The notes beneath the pieces are model-generated. The model saw only the letters and a program-made list of their open reading frames with translations. It ran no database searches and had not been told where the DNA came from. The position numbers and the translations under genes are program-made. 57,543 nucleotides of DNA from Candidatus Solibacter usitatus (GTDB taxonomy: Bacteria > Acidobacteriota > Terriglobia > Bryobacterales > Bryobacteraceae), in contig JACPNO010000067.1 in NCBI GenBank assembly GCA_016185465.1, positions 1 to 57,543 of the forward strand, written 5' to 3'. Shown one piece after another: positions 51,053-57,543 of this stretch; position 1 is the first letter of the stretch; the number at the start of each line of letters is the position of its first letter.

Positions 51053-54000
51053 ATGCAAGTTCTAAATTTACGGCATAGGGCACTGGCTCTTACGGTGCTG
51101 CTGCTGTGCTTTTCGGCACTGGTTTTTGGTCAGGGCTATCAGGGCGGCCTTCGCGGTAGGGTGATGGACGCTCAAGGCGCCGTGATCGCAAACGCCAAAG
51201 TCGAAATTACCGACGAAGCGACCAACGTCAAACGCGACACGGTCAGCAACGCCGAAGGCGAGTTCGTATTTTCCGCGGTCAATCCGGCAACTTATACGCT
51301 CTCAGCGGAAAACGCGGGCTTCAAGAAATTTGAACGCAAGGTCATCATCGGTACGCAGGAGTTCATCACTCTGGACGTGAAGCTGGAAGTCGGAGCGATC
51401 ACCGAGAGCGTGCTGGTGAGTGAAGAAGTTCCCTTGATGGAGACGTCCAACGCCTCACAGGGAACTTTGCTCGATCGCCAGAAGCTGATCGATCTGCCCA
51501 ACGTCGGCCGCAACCCGTTCATCATGGCATGGGTGGCGCCGGGCGTGACTCCGGCAGGCGATCCGAAGTTCGTTCGCTTCCAGGATCAGAGCGGTTCTTC
51601 CTACGTCAGTTTCGCCGGTGGTCCTCTCCGCGGCAACGTCTACCTGGTAGACGGCGTGCCGATCACGGACGGCATCAACCGCGCGGTCATCATTCCTTCA
51701 CTCGAAGCGGTGGAAGAGATGAAGATTCAGACCAACACGTATGACGCGGAACTGGGCCGGTATGCGGGCGGCGTGTATAACACGTTCCTGCGCTCGGGCT
51801 CCAACACAATCCACGGCAGCTTGTTTGGCAACATTCGCGGAACCTGGGGTTTCGCCAACGACTTCTTCGCCAATCGCGCCGGACAGGAAAAAGCTCCGTC
51901 GCCGTACAAGAATTTCGGCTGGTCGATCGGCGGCCCGGTAGTGGTTCCGAAAATCTATAATGGCCGGAACAAGACGTTCTTCTGGCTGGTGTTCGAAGGC
52001 TACCGCCAAAACACGGGTCAGTTCACTCAGTTGAACACGCCCACGGCGTTGGAAAGAGCTGGCGATTTCTCGCAGTCGCACAACTCCGATGGTTCACTCA
52101 AAGTCATTTACGATCCCAACACGACGGTTAGGAACCCCGACGGCAGCTACAGCCGCACGCCGTTCGCCGGCAACTTCATTCCTGTGGGCCGGATCAATCC
52201 GATCGGCGCAAACATCGCCGCCTTCTTCAAGGCGCCGACTACCGCGCCATCGTTCTTCGGACAACCCGATTACGCAGCGCAGGCCCTCTTGCATGACGGT
52301 TTCGCCAACGAAGCCACGGGCAAAGTAGATCATCAGATCACCAACTGGTGGCGCGCCAACTTCGCCTACATGCACTATGGCAGCCGCGAAGTGGGTCCTG
52401 ACTGGTGGGGTACGGCCGCCAACGTGGGCGGCGCCGGATGGCAGCTGTTGCGCTATGCGGATTCCACCACCACCAATCAGACCTTCACGCCCAACGCGAC
52501 TACGGTCGTGAGTCTGCGATACGGATACAACCGGTTCCCCAACTTCTCCACTTTTGTGGGCCAGGACTTCGATCCGAAGACCCTGGGCTTCCCGGCGTCG
52601 TTCGTCAACGCCACTCAGGGCAGCGGTTTCCCGGTCATCCAGATGCAGGACTTCGTTTCCTTGGGCAGCTTGGGCTACAACTACTCGGTTCCCAACTCCA
52701 AGAGCTTCTTCTCCAGCGTGTCGAAGTTTGTCGGCAAGCACAATCTGAAGGCCGGCTTCCAATTCCGCCAGATCAACTGGACCTCCAACAGCCAGAACGG
52801 CGTAGGAAGTTTCGCCTTTAACCGGAGCTTCACGAACCGGAACCCGATCACCAACGATTCGACTTCCGGAGCGGATCTGGCCAGCCTGCTGCTGGGTATT
52901 CCTGCCAGCGGCCAAGCGGTTAGACAGGTTGGGTTCGAAGGGACCTTCAAGTATTACGGCTACTACTTCCACGACGATTTCCGCATCACTCCAAATCTAA
53001 CAATCAACGTTGGACTGCGGTATGAGTACGAGCAGGGATATCGCGATCGCAACAACCGCTTGGTTGTGGGTTTTGCCCGCGACCAGGTGAATCCCATCGC
53101 CGCTCAGATGCCACCCGGTTCGGGCGTCCTTCCGAAGGGCGGCCTGCTGTACGCCGGAGTGGATGGGAATCCTACGCAGTTGGGCAATCCTTCCTACCAG
53201 CGCTTTGCTCCTCGCGTGGGCGCTGCCTGGAAGATTAACGAGAAGACCACCATTCGCGGCGGCTACGGAACGTTCTGGGCGCCCCCGGTTTACGGCGTCA
53301 TCGGCGCTCCCGGCTTCGCGGCAACCACGGACTACATCGGCAGCACCGACGGCGGTTTGACACCGGCCCGGTCGCTGAGCGATCCCTACCCGAATGGGTT
53401 AAACAACCCGATTGGCAACATCCAAAGGCTCTACACGGGTGTTGGCAATAGCGTGAGCTTCAGCAACGAGGCGTTGCGCCACGGCGGTTATGTTCACCAG
53501 TACTCGGTCGACATCCAGCGGCAGTTGCCCGGTGGATTCAATTTCAGCGTCGCGTTTGTTGGTTCCTTGTCGCGGCATCTCCAGCAGAACGCCGCGGGCC
53601 TGAACATCAACCAGCTCGACCCGGCCTACTTCTCGCAGGGGAACGCCCTGTTGGATCAGGTGCCGAATCCCTTCTTCGGGATCACCATACCGTATGCGAA
53701 CGGCTCACCGGGCTTCTTCAGCTCAAGCACCGTCAGCCGGGCGCAGTTGCTGTACCCGTATCCGGAATTCGGTAGTGTCGGGATGGGCAACAATAACCAG
53801 GCTCATGCCCGCTATCAGTCGTACATCTTCCGCGTGGAGAAACGCTTCAGCGGCGGATTGAGCCTTCTGGCCCATCTCACGGCGTCCAAGACGCTGGATA
53901 TGGCCTTCGCGGGAACGAACTTCAGCAACGCCGCTGGGTTCGTGGTACAGAACAACTACGACTACGAGGCTGAGTACAGCCTGGCGGCGCAGAACAATCC

Positions 54001-54547
54001 GCGCAGGTTCGTCTCGGTCATCACCTACGAACTGCCGTTCGGCAAGGGCAAGAAGTTCGCCAACAGCAACACGCTGGCGGATTATGTCATTGGCGGGTGG
54101 CAGATCAACCTGATCACCACCATCCAAGCTGGCTTCCCGCTGTCGGTGAACCAGAACAACAACAACGCCTTCGCCGGCACCGGCGGACAGCGCCCCAACA
54201 CCACCGGTACTTCGCCGTCGAAGGATGGCTCACCGGAGGATAAGATTGACCAATACCTCAATCCTGCAGCATTCGTGGAAGCTCCGGCCTTCACCTTCGG
54301 CGCTCTTTCGCGTACGCTGCCAGACCGGGCGCCCTCGGCCAACAACTGGGACATCTCGATCTTCAAGAGTGTCCGAATCAAAGAGCGCGTGACGGCGCAG
54401 TTCCGTGCGGAATCTGTCAACGTCACCAACCATCCGCGATTCAATCCGCCCAACGGGCTGACCGTTGGATCGGGTTCGTTCGGTTATATCAACCAGCAGG
54501 CCAACTTCCCGCGCTTCGTGCAGCTTGGCGCGCGTATTCAGTGGTAA
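51053..54547 (+). CDS. Oar-like TonB-dependent outer-membrane receptor
   Basis: The 1164-residue protein has a signal peptide (HRALALTVLLLCFSALVFGQ). A carboxypeptidase-regulatory-like domain follows (about 25-110, LRGRVMDAQGAVIANAKVEI). The plug has GNVYLVDGVPITDG and EMKIQTNTYDAELGRYAGG. The rest is a beta-barrel with many aromatic strand ends, closing with RFVQLGARIQW, a typical C-terminal strand ending in an aromatic residue. Proteins of this group are the main TonB-dependent receptors of Acidobacteria and probably import polymers or peptides. ATG 51053 has AAAGGAG 7 bases upstream; the extra in-frame codons from 50954 are unlikely. A strong terminator follows. Confidence 0.94.
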   Translation: MQVLNLRHRALALTVLLLCFSALVFGQGYQGGLRGRVMDAQGAVIANAKVEITDEATNVKRDTVSNAEGEFVFSAVNPATYTLSAENAGFKKFERKVIIGTQEFITLDVKLEVGAITESVLVSEEVPLMETSNASQGTLLDRQKLIDLPNVGRNPFIMAWVAPGVTPAGDPKFVRFQDQSGSSYVSFAGGPLRGNVYLVDGVPITDGINRAVIIPSLEAVEEMKIQTNTYDAELGRYAGGVYNTFLRSGSNTIHGSLFGNIRGTWGFANDFFANRAGQEKAPSPYKNFGWSIGGPVVVPKIYNGRNKTFFWLVFEGYRQNTGQFTQLNTPTALERAGDFSQSHNSDGSLKVIYDPNTTVRNPDGSYSRTPFAGNFIPVGRINPIGANIAAFFKAPTTAPSFFGQPDYAAQALLHDGFANEATGKVDHQITNWWRANFAYMHYGSREVGPDWWGTAANVGGAGWQLLRYADSTTTNQTFTPNATTVVSLRYGYNRFPNFSTFVGQDFDPKTLGFPASFVNATQGSGFPVIQMQDFVSLGSLGYNYSVPNSKSFFSSVSKFVGKHNLKAGFQFRQINWTSNSQNGVGSFAFNRSFTNRNPITNDSTSGADLASLLLGIPASGQAVRQVGFEGTFKYYGYYFHDDFRITPNLTINVGLRYEYEQGYRDRNNRLVVGFARDQVNPIAAQMPPGSGVLPKGGLLYAGVDGNPTQLGNPSYQRFAPRVGAAWKINEKTTIRGGYGTFWAPPVYGVIGAPGFAATTDYIGSTDGGLTPARSLSDPYPNGLNNPIGNIQRLYTGVGNSVSFSNEALRHGGYVHQYSVDIQRQLPGGFNFSVAFVGSLSRHLQQNAAGLNINQLDPAYFSQGNALLDQVPNPFFGITIPYANGSPGFFSSSTVSRAQLLYPYPEFGSVGMGNNNQAHARYQSYIFRVEKRFSGGLSLLAHLTASKTLDMAFAGTNFSNAAGFVVQNNYDYEAEYSLAAQNNPRRFVSVITYELPFGKGKKFANSNTLADYVIGGWQINLITTIQAGFPLSVNQNNNNAFAGTGGQRPNTTGTSPSKDGSPEDKIDQYLNPAAFVEAPAFTFGALSRTLPDRAPSANNWDISIFKSVRIKERVTAQFRAESVNVTNHPRFNPPNGLTVGSGSFGYINQQANFPRFVQLGARIQW

Positions 54548-54580
54548 CGACGGAAGCCTGCTAATCGCTTAACCTAGACA

Positions 54581-54614
54581 CGCCGCCGGTGCTCAACACA
54601 CCGGCGGCGTTTTT
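54581..54614 (+). terminator. Intrinsic terminator after the TonB receptor gene
   Basis: CGCCGCCGGTG (54581-54591) pairs with CACCGGCGGCG (54599-54609), a perfect 11-bp stem with a 7-base loop, followed by TTTTTCTTTTCT. Confidence 0.95.
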
Positions 54615-54667
54615 CTTTTCTGTAAGGCCCACTCGTTCCCATTTGATAAGATTTGAAAGATTCAGCC

Positions 54668-57247
54668 ATGCTGCGGGGAAAATCTTGGCGCTGGGCGCTG
54701 GCGCTGCTTGCAATACTCCTTATCCTGACGATGGCGCCTTTCCTAGCCTCGCAAAACCCGCCAGACGCCGTAGACCTGCAAATCATCGTAGTGGACTCCC
54801 GCGCGCAGGCCCAGGAGGTGGTGGAGCGCCTTCAGCGCGGCGAGGATTTTGCCAAGCTGGCGCGAGAGAAATCCACCGACCCCACGGCCTCCGACGGCGG
54901 GCATCTTGGCAGGCTCGAACCCTCTTCGCTGCACGTAAGAATCAGGGCCGCCCTGCCCGGCGTGGCTCCAGGACAGCTGACGCCCATTATTGAGCTGCCG
55001 GGCGGCTACGCTGTCCTGAAGGTTCTGGAAAAGGCCGTGCCGGTCGCGGGAATGGGCACCGAGCGCAACCAACTCCCGCTGGCGGGTCCGGACAACGTGC
55101 AATACGTGCTGGCCGTCTCCGGCTTCATCGAGGTGGGAGCGCTGGTGAACCGCATCGTCAAGCCCGCCGGCTGGGAGCGCAATCTGCAAGCCATTTGCGA
55201 GGTAAAGAAGCAGGCCGTCGGCGCCGGGTCGGAACAGGTGCAGCGGTTCCTTGCCGCCGCCAATCGCGAGGGACTCTCGGCGCGCAATGCCCGGCACATG
55301 GAAGATGCCTATTTCAGCTTCGGCCTGATTCTGGCGTATCAGGGAAAGCTCGACCAGGCGATCGATCAATGGCAGTCGGCTTATAAGATTGCGGCGAGCC
55401 ATTTTCCCGCCGAGGTACCCACCATCGATGAAGTGCTGGGCGCCGGTTACCTGCAGCAGGCCGGCCTGGAAAACTCGGTCTTCCACGACGCCCATGGCGG
55501 CTGTCTGTTCCCAATGCGTCCCGAGGCCCGATTTAGAAAGACGGCCAATATCGAAAAGGCCATCGAGCATTTCTCGAAATATCTCAACGCCAAGCCCGAC
55601 GATCTGGAAGTCCGCTGGCTGCTGAATCTGGCCTACATGAATTTGGGCAAGTATCCCGCCGCCGTTCCGAAACAGTTCCTGATTCCTCCGGCTGCGCTCG
55701 AATCGAAAGAGGACATCGGACGATTCAAGGATGTCGCGCCTGCCATGGGGCTCAAGATTTTCGACATGGCGGGCGGCATGATCGTGGACGATTTCGACAA
55801 CGACGGCTTGCTGGACGTCGTCACCTCCAGCATGGAAGACTGCGCGCCGATGCACTTCTTCCACAACAACGGAGACGGGACATTTACCGAGCGCACCAGG
55901 CAGGCCGGGCTCTCCGATCAGCTGGGCGGGCTGAGCATGATCCAGACCGATTACAACAACGACGGCTGCCTGGACATCCTGGTGCTGCGCGGCGGCTGGG
56001 AAGTGCCGAAGCGCAAATCGCTATTGAAGGGCCACTGCGACGGCACGTTTACCGACGTCACGCGCGAGAGCGGGCTGGCGTCAGCGGCGGTGTCGGCGTC
56101 GCAAACCGCCGTGTGGACCGACATCGACAACGATGGCGATCTCGATTTGTTCGTGGGCAGCGAGAACACTCCGTCGCAGCTTTTTCTGAATAAAGGCGAT
56201 GGCACGTTCGAAGAGATTTCCCACGCCGCCGGCGTCGACCGGACCGCGTTCACCAAAGCCGTGGTGGCGGGGGATTACGACAACGACGGCTATCCGGACC
56301 TGTACGTCTCCAATTTCAACGGCGAGAATTTTCTGTACCACAACAATCGCAACCGGACCTTCACCGATGTGGGACGCGCGCTAGGCGTGGAAAAACCGCT
56401 CTCCAGTTTTCCCGCCTGGTTCTTCGATTACGACAACGATGGCTGGCTGGATATTTTCGTCGCCAGCTATGTGACTTCGGTGGATGAGACGGCCCGCGAC
56501 TATCTGCATCTCCCCGGCAAAGGCGAAACCCTGAAGCTGTACCGCAACATGGGCAATGGAACGTTTCGCGACGTCACCAAAGAAGCCGGGCTCAATCGCG
56601 CGATTTTTGCCATGGGCTCTGGTTTTGGCGATCTCGACAACGACGGCTTTCTGGATATCTATCTGGGAACCGGCAATCCCTCGTTCGCGGCGCTGACGCC
56701 GAATGCTCTTTTCCGAAACCACGACGGAAAATCTTTCGTGGACATCACCGCCTCCTCCGGGACGGGCTGCCTGCATAAGGGCCACGGTGTGGCCTTTGCC
56801 GACATCAATAACGACGGCCACGAAGACCTGTTCATTCAGACCGGCGGCGCGGTTCCTTCCGACAAGCACGCGACCATGCTGTTCAAGAACCCCGGCAACG
56901 GAAACGACTGGATCAGCATGAAGCTGGTGGGTGTGAAAAGCAATCGCGCAGCGCTGGGCGCGCGCATCAAAGTGACCGTGGTAAACGAGCGGGGCCAGCG
57001 GCGCTTTGTGCAACGGGTGGTGGGCAGCGGCGGGTCGTTCGGAGCGTCTCCTTTTCAGCAGCACCTAGGACTGGGAAAAGCGGCACGGATCGAAAGCGTC
57101 GAAGTCTGGTGGCCTGCCAGCGGCACGCGCCAAACGTTCCACAACCTCGACAAGAACCAATTCATTGAAATCAAAGAGTTCGAGAAGGCGGTCACCAAAA
57201 TGGCGCGCAAGCCGTTTGCGATGCCCGAAGGCGGGATGGCGCATTGA
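54668..57247 (+). CDS. Exported PpiC-TPR-FG-GAP-ASPIC fusion protein
   Basis: The 859-residue protein has an N-terminal signal or anchor (WALALLAILLILTMAPFLA). A parvulin-type peptidyl-prolyl isomerase domain follows (about 38-122, with RLQRGEDFAKLAREKSTDP, SDGGHLGRL and PGGYAVLKVLEK). A helical TPR-like region comes next (about 180-345). Propeller repeats start at about 358 with DDFDNDGLLDVV and run on as DIDNDGDLDLFVG, GDYDNDGYPDLYV, FDYDNDGWLDIFV, GDLDNDGFLDIYL and DINNDGHEDLFI. A C-terminal ASPIC/UnbV domain (about 745-840, GVKSNRAALGARIKVTV) ends it. The isomerase could help fold the exported propeller or its partners. TTG 54653 is an alternative start. It lies between two terminators and so is a single-gene transcript. 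Confidence 0.87.
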   Translation: MLRGKSWRWALALLAILLILTMAPFLASQNPPDAVDLQIIVVDSRAQAQEVVERLQRGEDFAKLAREKSTDPTASDGGHLGRLEPSSLHVRIRAALPGVAPGQLTPIIELPGGYAVLKVLEKAVPVAGMGTERNQLPLAGPDNVQYVLAVSGFIEVGALVNRIVKPAGWERNLQAICEVKKQAVGAGSEQVQRFLAAANREGLSARNARHMEDAYFSFGLILAYQGKLDQAIDQWQSAYKIAASHFPAEVPTIDEVLGAGYLQQAGLENSVFHDAHGGCLFPMRPEARFRKTANIEKAIEHFSKYLNAKPDDLEVRWLLNLAYMNLGKYPAAVPKQFLIPPAALESKEDIGRFKDVAPAMGLKIFDMAGGMIVDDFDNDGLLDVVTSSMEDCAPMHFFHNNGDGTFTERTRQAGLSDQLGGLSMIQTDYNNDGCLDILVLRGGWEVPKRKSLLKGHCDGTFTDVTRESGLASAAVSASQTAVWTDIDNDGDLDLFVGSENTPSQLFLNKGDGTFEEISHAAGVDRTAFTKAVVAGDYDNDGYPDLYVSNFNGENFLYHNNRNRTFTDVGRALGVEKPLSSFPAWFFDYDNDGWLDIFVASYVTSVDETARDYLHLPGKGETLKLYRNMGNGTFRDVTKEAGLNRAIFAMGSGFGDLDNDGFLDIYLGTGNPSFAALTPNALFRNHDGKSFVDITASSGTGCLHKGHGVAFADINNDGHEDLFIQTGGAVPSDKHATMLFKNPGNGNDWISMKLVGVKSNRAALGARIKVTVVNERGQRRFVQRVVGSGGSFGASPFQQHLGLGKAARIESVEVWWPASGTRQTFHNLDKNQFIEIKEFEKAVTKMARKPFAMPEGGMAH

Positions 57248-57327
57248 GGCCGGGTCGCCGGTTCGTCCCTGGCGACTCACTAAACATTCCGTAACCTAAA
57301 GAACCTGTCGAGCGTCTAGCTTACGTA

Positions 57328-57361
57328 TGCCGCCAGTGTCGTCGACACCAGCGGCATTTTT
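57328..57361 (+). terminator. Intrinsic terminator after the fusion gene
   Basis: TGCCGC (57328-57333) pairs with GCGGCA (57351-57356), with an inner GTGTCG/CGACAC stem separated by a CA/CA mismatch, then TTTTT. It ends 45 bases before the next start codon. Confidence 0.85.
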
Positions 57362-57406
57362 GCTATATACTCTTAGAAAAGTCACTCTAGAGAGGGAAGG
57401 AAAGTT

Positions 57407-57529
57407 ATGCCCAACATTCTGCTTGCAGAGCAAGAAAAGGATTTTCTGAAACGCGGCTTCTCCCGGCGGTCTTTCGGACGCCTTGCGACCCTGATCGGCG
57501 CAGGCTCCACACTGCCTTTCTACAATTAA
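57407..57529 (+). CDS. Tat signal peptide of an exported protein, interrupted by a stop codon
   Basis: A 40-codon frame begins at ATG 57407 after a good GGGAAGGAAAG. It encodes LAEQEKDFLKRGFSRRSFGRLATLIGAGSTLPFYN, whose SRRSFGR core and hydrophobic run make a Tat signal peptide. It resembles the leaders of exported aminotransferase-like proteins in Solibacter relatives, which continue with a Glu-x-Ala-Leu-Ala cleavage region. Here the codon after FYN is TAA, and the same frame reads on as Ser-Ala-Leu-Ala to the window edge. A GAA to TAA change would explain this. The rest of the gene is outside the window, so it is either a broken gene or a sequence error. Confidence 0.6.
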   Translation: MPNILLAEQEKDFLKRGFSRRSFGRLATLIGAGSTLPFYN

Positions 57530-57543
57530 TCGGCCCTGGCGCA

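Noticed and set aside
57407-57529. The 40-codon frame as a free microprotein
   Set aside because: Its content is that of a Tat leader, and coding continues in frame after the stop. A broken larger gene is more likely.

Overview
The window (57.5 kb, GC-rich by eye) looks like a chromosomal segment of an acidobacterium of the Solibacter/Bryobacter type. The main taxonomic clues are a secreted BNR protein ending in a Solibacter-type C-terminal domain (TIGR03437-like), an ADOP permease (acidobacterial duplicated orphan permease) next to a PadR remnant, an Oar-like TonB-dependent receptor with a carboxypeptidase-regulatory N-terminus, two ASPIC/UnbV FG-GAP proteins, and many Tat- or Sec-exported enzymes. 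I saw no rRNA, tRNA, CRISPR array, transposase, phage gene or integration site. This is mostly ordinary chromosome with local gene decay.

Layout. 1-6 kb: a secreted protein end, an O-methyltransferase coupled to thiL, a cold-shock protein with a hairpin in its leader, a GT-C-like membrane protein, and a frameshifted BNR/TIGR03437 protein. 6-12 kb: a FecR-domain protein, a CMD/AhpD-like protein, and a potABCD-type ABC operon whose binding protein has lost its middle, followed by an exported hydrolase-like protein. 12-16 kb: a membrane one-component regulator (winged helix, propeller, LamG) divergent from a secreted seven-repeat Vgb-like propeller. 16-21 kb: DUF362 protein, gamma-glutamyltransferase, TPP riboswitch and thiC. 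21-25 kb: ribosomal protein S1 and an NtrB/NtrC-type two-component pair. 25-33 kb: FAD oxidoreductase with glgB, adenosine deaminase, a membrane Fe-S quinone-type oxidoreductase, and a UDP-glucuronate decarboxylase-like enzyme.

33-36.4 kb is a tightly coupled operon of exported alanine-racemase-like protein, cysteine-dioxygenase-like protein, double cupin and alpha/beta hydrolase. Its three internal junctions are the four-base overlaps CTGA, TTGA and GTGA. 36.4-39.1 kb: a 67-bp palindromic element, the ADOP permease and a PadR stub. 39-47 kb: a cytochrome c/copper monooxygenase-like fusion, a hydrolase, an exported class V aminotransferase, two coupled secreted glycosidase-like proteins and an M28 peptidase. 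47-57.5 kb: an FG-GAP/ASPIC protein, a small secreted protein, a TPR protein, the TonB receptor, a PpiC-TPR-FG-GAP-ASPIC fusion, and the start of a Tat-exported protein interrupted by a stop codon.

The most general observation is a promoter pattern. About a dozen first genes lack a Shine-Dalgarno sequence and instead have a -10-like hexamer 6-9 bases upstream of the start codon, as expected for leaderless mRNAs. Both this and the run of non-AUG coupled starts are readings from sequence and remain untested. I did not find a clearly new defence or mobile system.
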